Assembly (NCBI GenBank): GCA_030737875.1
Contig: CM060923.1
Location: 176,307,696 to 176,371,695 of the forward strand
Source: Allium sativum
Taxonomy: Eukaryota > Streptophyta > Magnoliopsida > Asparagales > Amaryllidaceae
Length of the DNA: 64,000 bases
Direction: 5' to 3'
A program made the translations under genes and the position numbers. The notes under the pieces were generated by a model. The model did no database searches. It was not told the DNA's origin and was given only the letters and a program-made list of their open reading frames with translations. Positions 25,902 through 36,835 of this stretch are shown here, piece by piece (positions within the stretch are counted from its first letter, which is position 1; the number at the start of each line of letters is the position of its first letter).

Positions 25902-26034
25902 ATTTAAAATAAGTTGACATATAAAATCCAAAATATTATCTCTTACAAAGTCCACGAAAATTCGTCGCTAATTTAGCGACGGAATATCCCGCTGTTAAAA
26001 TCTGCATTAATTTACTGCTTTTCTTGTAGTGAGC
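25902..26034 (+). mobile_element. Right end of a CACTA-type DNA transposon
   Basis: The segment ends in TTTTCTTGTAGTG, the reverse complement of the conserved CACTA terminus CACTACAAGAAAA. Just inside is GTCGCTAATTTAGCGAC, a palindromic subterminal motif typical of the family. Its left part appears to lie before 14950, so element A inserted into it. Confidence 0.65.
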
Positions 26035-26280
26035 CGTGAAATCAAGTGTGTTGTAAGATTGACACTAGTATTAGTAAAACTCTACACAATCTAGCGTTGG
26101 GTAAGACTAAACATATTAGTAATCCGAACAATCCGAATCGTGTCTGTGATTGTTTCTATGTTTGTGATCATTTCTGGTATGATTCATATAGTAATTCACG
26201 TTTGTTAAAGATTTCTATAAATTCCTTGTAAACACAATTCAACCCACCCCCCCCCCCCCTCCTCCACTATTAATTATGCC
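26035..26280. other. Non-coding stretch with poly-C tract
   Basis: No supported gene. A run of 13 or more C with minor interruption lies near 26247-26262. Confidence 0.5.
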
Positions 26281-26671
26281 TTAAGATCCTTAATCTGCAT
26301 TCTTAACAAAATGAATGTTCTTATAGTACCCGTCTTGATTTAAGGTACATGCAGCTACTTCTATTCTTGATAAAATTAGCGGTGAAATACAATATCAACT
26401 GAACATGCTGACAATAGAAGATAGAGACTGCTATATGAGACCTTGCGCAAATCTGAACAAACATAAATAAAAAGTTCTGTATTAAGATCCTTAATCCGCA
26501 TCCTTAACAAAATGAATATTCTTATAGTACCAGTCTTGATTTAAGGTATATGCGGCTACTTCTATTCTTGATACAATAAGCGGTGAAATACAATATCAAC
26601 TGAACATGCTGACAGTAGAAGACAAAGATTACTATATGAGACCTTGCGCAAATCTGAATAAACATAAATAA
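26281..26671. repeat. 201-bp tandem duplication
   Basis: The segment starting TTAAGATCCTTAATC at 26281 is repeated from 26482 with about 10 percent differences. Each unit contains GACCTTGCGCAAATCTGAA and ends in ACATAAATAAAA. No coding frame is shared by both copies. Confidence 0.85.
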
Positions 26672-27164
26672 AATTTGACTAAAATACATGGATGGTTTGT
26701 TTGAGAATTTTGTATGAAATTTAAACAGAAGTACAAATTTCCAACAAAACACTATTAAGATGAACCATGAGTTTAAAACTCAAATTTCCAACGGAAACTC
26801 CCCTTAAAGATTCTTGACATCATCACAATCAACTAATAGTCATAGAATCTAAGTTGGCTTCTACTTCTACAATTATGTGTTTTCCTGAGCAAATAATTAA
26901 ATGAAGTGCGTAAAATTCTACAGCATGAACTACTCACAACCAAACCCAGTACAAATACTTCACACACATGCATCTTTGTGGAGACTGATCAATATTTTTT
27001 TGGTAATCCATTTGTGTTTATTTAACAAGGCACGAGCTAAGAAAGACATTCAAAAATTTGTATATTTTTGTTTAATTAAAAAAGATATGAACTTGTATAT
27101 GTTTATCTGCTTATACAATTGGAAAATATGAATAACATTAGAAAGTAGAAATTGTGTAATCAAA
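26672..27164. other. Non-coding AT-rich stretch
   Basis: No gene or repeat is supported here. Confidence 0.4.
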
Positions 27165-28050
27165 CTGCGCACTATAGTGCGATATAGCGACAAATAGCGC
27201 ATAGGCAGTGCTTGCGCTATTATACAAATAATAGGCAAAGGTTCCCTATAGCGCAAAAATAGCGCACCATTTTATCATAGTGCAAAACAGCGTGCTATTT
27301 TGTTTTTGTCTCTTTTTCAAATGTTTGGACAGTGAATTAAGCCCAAATAGCATGCTATTGTATTTATAATGACTTAGAGGAAAGATACCGTAGAGTATGA
27401 CTCGAAAGAAGAAGAAATTGATGATCGTTCAAATAATGATTAATGGTTATAATCTAGATGAAACTGGACAGTATGTTTTAAAATTTTAGAAGCATAATAT
27501 AATTTCTATGTTTTGCTAATGTATACTTAAATCACATTTAACTTTGTTTATTTGAATCTTGCTATTGTAGACTTTATATATTATTTTCACTTTACAGTTT
27601 TTTTTTTTATAATTTTTTTCTTAGTGTTTGTTAGTAGATTTTTTTAAAACATTTTGCACAAAAGTATATTTTCTTGCATTTTTTCTTCGAAGTCTATATC
27701 ACCATAATTAATAAATATAAATAAGTTTTATTATAACTCACAATTATAAGAATGAATTTTAAATTTGTAACACAAATATATTATATCCATCAATTATTTT
27801 GAATGTACAATATAAACTTATCAAATTTTCTGTAATATCTACAACATACATTAAAAAATATTTAATACATGCATAAAGTATGTTAGTATTTGTATTGGAA
27901 TCTTGGACGGATATGACACAAAATACGCATAAAAAAACAAAAACAAAATTCAGCTAGGCAATATATACTTGATTACTTTTATTTTCCTAACTGAACGCAA
28001 TAGCGCGCGCTATAGCGCAAGCCTTGCGCTATACGATATAGACTACACTG
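27165..28050. mobile_element. Probable hAT-like DNA transposon remnant
   Basis: Both ends are rich in TAGCGC/GCGCTA motifs in inverted arrangement: ATAGCGCATAGGCAGTGCTT on the left, and on the right, reversed, ATAGCGCAAGGCTTGCGCTA. Inside, near 27370-27441, a plus-strand frame reads RKDTVEYDSKEEEIDD then closes, resembling the acidic tail of a plant transposase. Exact termini and a target duplication could not be set, so the superfamily is uncertain. Confidence 0.45.
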
Positions 28051-28828
28051 ATTAGAAAAAAGAAGCACATAACAAAATTGATAGAGGCGTTACCTTGTAT
28101 GTAACCTCATGGGTCTTTGATAATGTTAGAATACTCCCCTAAAGTAATGTCAGATACTCCCCAAAAGCACTAATGGAATCATTGTAACATCCACCCAAAT
28201 TGATTAGGGAGCATAGACCGGCATTGAACTTGCCATAGAATGCCTAATTCATATTTTCAAAAACAATTGGCGCCCTAAATAACAAAAAAAAAATGTAATA
28301 TAAATAAAAAATATACAATATAACAACACTTCTTATATAAACTCCACAAAATGCAGAATTATATTAAATGTACCTAGGGTAGTTTTTGGGATTCTCTTTC
28401 TATGTTGGAAACTCACGCGAGACGAATACAATTTCAGAAGTAGGTCCATATAACTTCTCATCCTTACTAAAGATCAAAATGAATTTTGATGCTATACAGT
28501 AGTTGAAGAAAGAGATTCTGTGTTATAACACATGTTTTTACTGTTTTACCTCTCTGCCACCTGAATTCCAAATTTCATATACGGATAGGGTGTATAACAC
28601 AAAGACAATCATATTCCTCACAGTAGTTTAGTTATGTACTTAATGTACGCACAGTTCGGCAAATGCTAGCTCTAAAAACAAAATTTAGAGAACTTTAGTA
28701 GTTTCTTTCCCAATCTCAAAACTCACATCCAAATTTTGGATATTACTTCTAAATTGCAATGACATATGTATACACATGAGCAATATAGAGTAATCAGCAA
28801 AGGCGTTCATCCCAAAGTAGTCTTATAC
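28051..28828. other. Non-coding stretch downstream of HSP70 exon
   Basis: It starts with the splice-donor-like GTATAAG (minus strand) that follows the HSP70 exon. I looked for the next expected HSP70 exon and did not see it. Confidence 0.4.
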
Positions 28829-29088
28829 CTGAAAAATCAAATGTACCGCCTCCCAAATCAAATACAAGAATTGTTTCATTGTTTTTCTTCTCAAAAGTCA
28901 AAACCATAAGCCAACGATGCAGCAGTAGATTCATTGATGATACAATGAACTTCCAAACTAGTTATTCTCTCAGCATCTTTGGTTGCTGTCCTCTGAGAAT
29001 CACTAAAGTAAGCAGGAACAGTAACTACGGATTTTGTAACCTTGTCATTTAAGAATTTGGATGCATCTTCAACAAGTTTCCTTAAAAC
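28829..29088 (-). pseudogene. Single exon of plastid-type HSP70, frameshifted
   Basis: The minus strand reads [20 protein letters not shown], then [20 protein letters not shown], and [14 protein letters not shown] sequence, then after a frame change EKKNNETILVFDLGGGTFDF. This is the ATPase domain of an HSP70 chaperone; the wording is closest to stromal (chloroplast) HSP70. It is bounded by a good acceptor (TTCCAG before 29088) and donor (GTATAAG after 28829), so it is one exon of 260 bp with intron remnants. A 7-base insertion after YGF shifts the frame and gives a stop, and normally invariant residues are changed (AGRI to AERI, NEPTAAS to NESTAAS). Neighbouring exons are not seen. It is a gene fragment lying among transposons. 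Confidence 0.85.
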
Positions 29089-29512
29089 CTGGAATCAAAA
29101 GGAGAACAGTAAAGTAACATATGATAGTTGAATCCATAATACATCAATTTGAATTTTTTTATTGTAATGTATAACGAGAGATCAATCAGCCTACAAATAC
29201 AAATCTAGCTGCTAATAACAAAGTGAGTTCATCATTGAGCTTCATGACGGCAACATAGGCAATTTTTCACACATATAGTCGCACTTGCCTACTTTTTTAT
29301 TCTTCAAGAAAATTATAAGCTGCTACTGAGTAGTCTTTTGATCATTTTAACCAACCATGGCTTTTAGCTATACGACAATTGAGAGGAAAATTAAAACTAG
29401 AGTTGACTTAAAGTTTAGTACATTCCAGCTAATTAAATCAAAATCTTAATCTATTTTTACAAATACAATGGCATATGCTAAATGTAGGAATGTTTGTAGG
29501 AATATTTATCCA

Positions 29513-29583
<71 letters not shown>

Positions 29584-30253
29584 GTATATCCATTTAAGCC
29601 ACTTTTGAGAAACAATAATAAATTTAAACAGGTGTGCAAACTAACTAATACATAGTCCCATTTTACAGATATTCACTGCAGCCAGCATTATCCATGGCAT
29701 TTGCTAAAAATAGTAATTCACACATATGAGATTTTCAGTAAATGATAGCATCTGTTATGTACCTTCTCCTTTAAATTGGCCAGGAGCTCATTGGTTTATC
29801 ATCAGATATTCGCCCAAAATAAACAAACTAGGCAGTACATCTGTGTTTCAAGTAACTCTTAGATTTCTAAATGAAAAATGATGTGCTCTAATAAAAAAGC
29901 CATTTGAGAATTAGTTCTGCAGTACCATAGATCAAACAACCAAATAAAAGCATTCTGCATATCTTTACTAAAAATCGGAATATGTTTGGTGTCACACTCT
30001 TTTGGTGTACACGCAAACTGACGAAAATGCATTTTACTTAAATATTCTTACACAATTAAAAGGAAGGGGCAATGAATGTCATTTAACTACCTTAACATTT
30101 CCTAGAACTGTGACATTTGTTCAAAACCCATATTCAACATAAATTTATTCATTTAATGCCCTTTAATCAATTCAAAAAATGCCAGCACATTTTCGTATAC
30201 AACAACGTACGTACTTCTATTATACATTTTATAATTACTAAATGCCAGCACAT
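29089..30253. other. Intron remnant and non-coding DNA with (AT)n
   Basis: The left part is presumably intron sequence upstream of the HSP70 exon. A microsatellite of about 29 AT repeats lies at 29519-29577. Near the right end, AATGCCAGCACAT is the insertion site of element B. Confidence 0.55.
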
Positions 30254-31143
30254 TGTAACAACCCGGAATTTTGGAACCAATTTAATTTTTTTATTTTAGA
30301 GATTTTAATGGACTTTTAATATTTAAAATGATTTATTTTAAATAATAACGATTAAAAATTTATTTAAATCGAAGTTAGAACGAATATATTTATTTTAATT
30401 TTAAAAGGAGTTAGAAATAGCGCAGCAGTTTGAAATTTTGAATTTGAACTTTGACTAAATGTACAGGATGCAAAATAAATCGGATTTTGGTGAAACCTAA
30501 AATATTAGAATCTATTTAAAAATATCTTTCCAATGAATTTGAAAAATTGAATTTTCATAGCGGGAATCAAAAGTTATAGCCAGTTGAATATTCAGAATAG
30601 TCGCTATGAAATTTAATATAATATATAGCCTGTATAAATAGCCATTTCGCAAATGACCTCCGTTTTCGACGAAAACACCCTGATTGGATCCGGAATATCA
30701 AATTATTGCTAGATTCCTATTTTCATAATTTTGGGAATTAATATGTGAGAGTGGAAAAAGAAAATGTGTTTTGTCAATTTTAGTCAATTTGGATCGACCA
30801 GAAAATGGCCATTTTTCAAACGTTCTCCAAATTTGACGAAATTAATTTTGTTAGGACCGTATCATCAAAACATAGCTAGATTTATTTTTCTGGAATTTTT
30901 GGAGTTAGTATGTGGCCCCGGTAAATTAAAATGTACGATCAAATTAAATAATTAAATGTTTTATATTTTAATTTAAAGAAAAACATATCGTAACAGCTGA
31001 ATTGGGTTACGAAACATATTCCATTGTGTCCAAAATGGGGGTATTTGGCTAAGAGCGACAGTCGTTGGGATTTGTTTGGAGTTTATGACATTAAACATGA
31101 AATTTACGAATTAAATAAATTAAATAATAGTATATATACTTTG

Positions 31144-31151
31144 TATAAATA
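31144..31151 (+). promoter_or_regulatory. TATA box of element B 5' LTR
   Basis: TATAAATA, followed about 30 bases later by AAAACCCTAGCCCTAAC, a telo-box-like leader found in many plant transcripts. The 3' LTR copy is at 51119-51126. Confidence 0.6.
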
Positions 31152-31206
31152 CACCGTATATCTTAAAACCCTAGCCCTAACTAAAACAGCCGCCACTTCC
31201 TAATCG

Positions 31207-31323
31207 ATGGCCATGGCGCTCCCATCTTCTTCCCCTCCGATCTCTGAATCTATTCAACCATTTCAAAAGGTTCTAAAACAAAAATGTCAAGCTTGCAGAG
31301 ACATTTATTTCCAACGGTTATGA
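31207..31323 (+). CDS. 38-codon ORF in element B leader (5' LTR)
   Basis: This is the first ATG after the TATA box and telo-box-like leader. The peptide begins MAMALPSSSPPISESIQPF and contains a C-x2-C pair (KCQAC) before ending in YFQRL. The 3' LTR copy is open over the same length. Function is unknown; it may be a leader ORF that affects translation, or chance. There is no signal peptide and no recognised family. Confidence 0.35.
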   Translation: MAMALPSSSPPISESIQPFQKVLKQKCQACRDIYFQRL

Positions 31324-31939
31324 CTTGTTTTCGTTCAGCGTTGGGGCTGATTTCATGCTTCATACCGCCGCCGCTCAGGGTGGTTTTCTGGCATGTGGGT
31401 TGAGTCGAATTGGCCGAGGTTAAGGGAGGTGGCGTGGGATTCGAAGGGCTTCAACGTGGTGGTTGCGGATCCGGTCCAGGTCGCTCCGATGATGGTGCGC
31501 AGGTGGAGTTTTGGAATCGGCGATGGGTTTGGTTGAGAACGACGTATTACAGATGGAAGGGAGATTGATTAATAATGTAATTAAGATTTAATTATATTTA
31601 ATTAAATAATTTATGTCATTAACATAAATATGGCCATAACTTATGCAAGTCTAAACAGAATTCGATGTGGTCGGAAGCATTGGAACCGTATTTCCGAGAT
31701 CTACAGAATGTGATAGACCAGAACTGAAACGTAGTACATTGGAAATTCAAACAAAATCAATGTGAGATTTCTCTATTTAAAATGATAAATATATATATCT
31801 ATATATCTAAATTGATCGTGGTTGTGATGTTAAATATATATACGTTATACACAACACATATATGCGGTGTATAAAATTTAGATTGGCTGATTAATTGTGT
31901 TTGTGATAATTTTTTTAATTATATTCATGTTGAAATATA

Positions 31940-32810
31940 AATGTCATTTTGTTAGAATATTGACATGTTAAATAAAAATGTCTTTATTTAGTATAATGTC
32001 ATGTTAGATAAAAATTGTGTTTTATTTAGAATAATAACATGTATAAATAAAAGTGTTGGAACATAAAAAGATTACATTTTTGTGTAAAGTATGATTTGTG
32101 AGAAATATACACTGTATAAATAAAAGTGTTGAAACACAAAAAGATTACATTTTTATGTAAAGTATGATTTTGTAGAAAAATATACATTGTCTAAACAAAT
32201 ATGTCAGTAGTTAGAAAAACATATTTTATAAATAAATATGTCATTTGTGTTAAGATCATATTTTATAAATAAATATGTCATTCATGTTAGAGAACATATT
32301 TTGTAAATAAATATTTCGTTTAGTTAGAACAAAGATGTCATTTTTGTTAGAAAGGTTTAGTTAGAATTAAGATGTCATTTTTGTTAGAAAGGTTATATTA
32401 GAATAAAAATGTCATTTATTTAGAAATGTCACGTTAATATAAAAATGCTATTTGAACTAGAAATGTCATGTTATTATAAAAATGATCATTTATTAATATA
32501 GGTTTTGTTTATTAAAACATTTTCATTTATGTGTTAGTGAGGTAGAAAAATATGTTAATATACGATTGTCATTAAAAATGTCATTATTATCATGTTAAGT
32601 TAAAGTAAAAGAATTATATGTTAAAAATGTTTTGTTAGATAAAACATCATCTATAACAAGTTAGCGATGTTTATATAAAAATGGTCATTTATTAAAAATG
32701 ATTTTGTTACATCAAAACATTATCATTTACATGTTAACATTGTTATTATAAAATGATCATTTGTTAAATATATGTTTGTGATATTGAAATGTTTAACGTA
32801 ATAAAAATAA
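31940..32810 (+). repeat. Degenerate tandem array in element B LTR
   Basis: Many diverged copies of a unit of about 35-45 bp built on AAAATGTCATTTTTGTTAGA, with variants such as AATATGTCATTTGTGTTAGA. Copies are uneven in length and identity, indicating an old array. Confidence 0.75.
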
Positions 32811-33016
32811 TGATAACATTAATATGGTAGTTGAAATTAAATTATAAATATCTGTTTGTAATTTAACAGTGGAAATTAGAGAAATAATTCAAACCGAATT
32901 ATAATTGGTTAAATTTATTAACCAATGATTTATTTAAATAAAGCGGTTGTTGTTTGAAAACCCCACATGGGTATTGGGATGATATTTGACATACACTAGT
33001 CCCAATATTTAGTTAT

Positions 33017-33038
33017 CTGTCAATCGGTGGATTGACAG
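33017..33038 (+). other. 9-bp hairpin in element B LTR
   Basis: CTGTCAATC (33017-33025), loop GGTG, GATTGACAG (33030-33038), a perfect stem. Only one LTR copy is visible in the window. Confidence 0.65.
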
Positions 33039-33630
33039 TCTATGATGAGCGTTATTTATTTATCTTAATGCTCACACGGTTGTAAAACTTCACTCTGGAT
33101 GTAAATGGACTATTGAGTGATTATTTATCATTATTGTTATTCACATGCGTTGTATGAAATCCATATAATTGAAATTATATGGTAACTGATTGAGTCACAT
33201 TCCGATTTAGAATATCCTTTGATATAAAGAATATTTTAAAGTAAAGCACATTTCAATATAAAGAATAATTTTAAAAACAAAGAATATTTTTGAATAACGA
33301 ATATTTTAAAATAATATTAAATGGAAAATAAAATTTTGATTTTTATTATGTCCATTTTTGGATGGACGCAAAAATATAAAAAATATGAAGCCGGGTTAAG
33401 CATAGAAACGCCATTTTAACCCGAACGGGTTTATCGATCGATTTATTTCATTTTATAATGAATATCGAAAAGTAATGATTTCAAAATCTAATATTTTGAA
33501 AATATTAATATTATAATATGATATAAATATAGAATATTCAATTTTGATTTAAAATTGAAAATGAAGTTAAAGTCATTTTAAAATAAATTTATAAATGATT
33601 TATATAATACGATTTAAATGGAAATCGATG

Positions 33631-33682
<52 letters not shown>

Positions 33683-34059
33683 ATGGCCTGAAAAGAACGC
33701 GCCGCGCAGCGACTGTTCGCGATTTCGACCATTAACTTCAAATTGATGTAACGGGAGATCCGACCGTCGTTTCTCCTAAAACCGGAACCGTTGGGTTCGT
33801 ATCGAAAAGAGCTTCCCAATGAATATAAGAGATTTGAAATCTAATGGTTGATTTGGAATTATGTCCAAATCAATTTTAGAAAAGGTCGTTATAGATGCAG
33901 TTCGGTGACCGTTATTGGAAACCTACTGTACAGGCCTTGATAAAATTATTAAAAATATGGTAAAATTATGTAAAATCATAATTAATGATTTGAAAAGATT
34001 TTGGATGAAAAATTCCATATTTGAAAAGATAAAAATATATTTTTATCGAAATGAACTAG

Positions 34060-34700
34060 TTATTAACTAGAATAAATCATTAAATTAAGATTTAATGAAG
34101 CTTTCCAATTAATTAATATTAAATTGGAATTAAATAAAGTAAATTGGATTTTTGGGTTGTCGTGAATGGTGTCTTCAATAACACTGTTCTTAAACCCAGT
34201 CGAGAAAAGAATAAATCTTTTAATTAAGATTATTAGAGTTTCCAATTATATTTAGTAATTGGAATAAAATGAAATGTGAATTGGGTTTATTGTGAACTAT
34301 GTTTTTAACGACATTCGTTCTTTAACCCAATTAACAGTGAAAATATAATTTGGAATTTATAAATCTTTTATTAAGATTTAAATGGAAAAATTTCAAAGTA
34401 AAGTTTTCCAATTTAATATATTAAATTGGAATTGAATGGAGTTCAATTAAATAATAATCGAGATGAGCTTCTGTGAAAGAATACCGTTATTATATATGGA
34501 ATTTAAAAGGCTTTGCCGTTATTCAATTAATATTATTAGTCTAATACAGAAATTTATATCGATTAAATATTAATTTGATTTCTGTGAAAATTCCATATTT
34601 AATGGAAGATGATTTTAGGTTTATCGTGAACTGTGTTTCAAATGACATAGGTTCTTTAACCCAGTTAATGACAAGAGTAATTTCTTAAAGTTGAATGATC
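34060..34700 (+). repeat. Degenerate direct repeats in element B LTR
   Basis: A phrase of the form TTGGGTT..TCGTGAA..GTGTCTTCAATAACA..GTTCTTTAACCCA recurs at about 34140-34200, 34275-34335 and 34613-34670, separated by AATAAATCTTTTAATTAAGAT-like segments that also recur. Confidence 0.7.
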
Positions 34701-34992
34701 ATAAAATAATGATTTTTGATATTAAAACCAAACTGGAGTTTTAATGAGTCTTTAAAAAGAAGATTAAAGAATAAATTTAAAAAGAATTTATCTTTGATAA
34801 AATTAATGGGAACCTTTCCCTACTAATGTGAATATTTATTTAAAGAATATTCTGAATTGGAATGAGGCGTATGATGTGTTTCTATAGCACTTTATTATTG
34901 ATTATAAAATACACGAGTTATTCGGAAAGATCGGGTTTAACCAATTCTGAATAATTACTACGATGATTAAAAGTTGAAGATGAAGATGGTGG

Positions 34993-35479
34993 TTTCACAG
35001 CGACTTTTCTGAAATTTGATTTGGACGTAAATCAAAATCTACACGACGAAATCCAGATTTTTCTCTTCCATTAGAAAAATATACTCCACCAGCTCCACAC
35101 GTTTCTTGTTTCATAGAAATCCGACTTAATATGAATCCTGTACATCCAGTTGAAGTTCGAATCGCCAAATAGCGAACTGCAGCGCCATTTCAAGCTCTAT
35201 TTTAATTATATTATAATTCTACGTTCAAACTGTCGTCGATTCAATATAATCGTTATTATATTTCGAATCGAAACTCCACCAAATCTCGTATGTTATTCAA
35301 TTCACACGATATTGTGAATTTCACTATTTCCGACTATTTCGACATTATAATATATTATTATATTATAATTATTAATTAAATATTCAATATTATTTAATTC
35401 ACGTTCTCGGTATCGATAAATCGATATTTAATAATTAAATAAATTAATTGTTCAACAGCTAAAAATGCGGGTCACTACA
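34993..35479 (-). repeat. Element C truncated 3' LTR
   Basis: 487 bp matching the plus-strand right ends of the other two LTRs (41649-42135 and 48315-48801), ending GGGTCACTACA. Its plus-strand left side breaks off at TTTCACAGCG against element B sequence. Confidence 0.9.
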
Positions 35480-36835
35480 TTCTTCCCCACTTAAAATAAT
35501 TTCGTCCTCGAAATTGCTAAGCTAGGGGACGACCCTATCCACTGGGTAAAAATTTATCTGTTTACCTCTTATCTCCGGTTTCAACTGAACCAATTAATAT
35601 TGACTAAAATATTAATTTATTCCTGTTAACCAAATTTTTTTCAAAAATTCTGAAAATTTTCTAATGCCTTAACTTTTCGAAAAATTTCGCCAGCACCTCC
35701 TTTGTACTGGTCAATATCTCAAACTCCAACTCGCCTCTCTGGGCCTTCTTTAACCCAAAAGAAAATCAAACAGCCAAGCGGCTTGCCAATTCGGCTCATA
35801 AATCTCATATCCATATATAATATAAACTGGTACCTTTTTGTCGGGAATATCAACTCTATCATTTCCATATGCTATCAACTCAGCATATACCCGTGTTATT
35901 TCCATCAAATTCCAATCAGTTCATATCCTCAAAACCAAATCGAATTTCATTCGAACCCCAATATCAAATTCCAAATTCTTAACTCATCAACCCAATTCCA
36001 TAACAGATTATTCTCTAATCCAATTCAATTCTATTTAACTCAGTTCAAGTTAATATTTCAATTTATTTCTACTATCTTATTCTATTTAACTTCATAAGTT
36101 AAAATTAAATTCCGAAACTTAATTTCCTGGGTCTATTTCAAATCAATTTGAAATTACAATGCCAATTCAAAACCTTTGAATTTCTAAACAACTTGATTTC
36201 TCAAAACAATTCAAGAACAAAACCTTTGGTAGTATTCCGTCACTTAGAACTCGAAAATGAACACCGATGATGCACCATCGGAGTTTATTCTCCAGCGAAC
36301 AAGTGAGTTCAATACTATATCATTTTCAGATTGAAAACATTTTCAAAATCTCCCAGGAACTTAAAATTTCCTTATTTTAATTCCAATTCTGATTTAAATT
36401 TCAGATTCATTTCATCTTATTTCATATATTTCCTTATATGAATTCTGATTAGTTATTTATAATCATTTTACCTTTTTATAATCTTACTCGATTATAATAA
36501 CAACCAACACAACCAATATACTATATCAAATATATTCGGGTAAAATTATTCCATTTACCCTCTTTCAAAACATACCATGACGGTTCATCGTATTCGAGTG
36601 TTTAGTAACCCTATCGATACAGTGGATCAAACTGATCGACCAGAATTCACAAACAACTCAACCAATAAAGCTCCACAATATAAAACAAATTTTTATATCA
36701 AATAACAAATACGTTCACTCGTATATATACACTCAAACTCAATCTAGGATATTACTAATCCCATCTCTACTGAGTTACGCCACAGAGCCAAGGTAATACT
36801 TAACCTTAAGCTACTCCACCAGCTCTGATACCAAC
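35480..36835 (-). other. Element C internal region 1, non-coding
   Basis: 1356 bp. On the minus strand it runs from the primer site (TGGTATCAGAGC, 36833-36822) and post-PBS hairpin (36776-36736) through the GATG/CATC hairpin (36281-36264) to the pre-PPT hairpin (35515-35498) and polypurine tract (AAGTGGGGAAGAA, ending at 35480). Open frames such as 35702-36097 run antisense to the element and have no recognised product. Confidence 0.85.

Larger units (their letters stand above)
30254..34992 (+). repeat. Element B 5' LTR, left part
   Basis: Contains a TATA box (31144), a 38-codon ORF (31207-31323), a degenerate GTGAG/CTC motif near 31762, a long array of ATGTCATTTTTGTTAGAA-like repeats (about 31940-32810), a 9-bp hairpin at 33017-33038, (AT)n at 33636-33675, and about 600 bp of degenerate direct repeats (34060-34700). 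It stops abruptly at 34992 against a truncated LTR of element C. Confidence 0.85.

Noticed and set aside
28829..29088. Functional HSP70 gene
   Set aside because: Frameshift, changed invariant residues and missing neighbouring exons.
29519..29577. (AT)n tract as a possible regulatory region
   Set aside because: Simple microsatellite; similar tracts at 33636, 50050 and 53555 show that it is common background here.
35702..36097. 131-codon plus-strand ORF, repeated at 42358-42753
   Set aside because: It runs antisense to element C inside its internal region, uses a non-ATG start and has low-complexity Ile/Asn/Phe-rich sequence; duplication follows from the tandem array.
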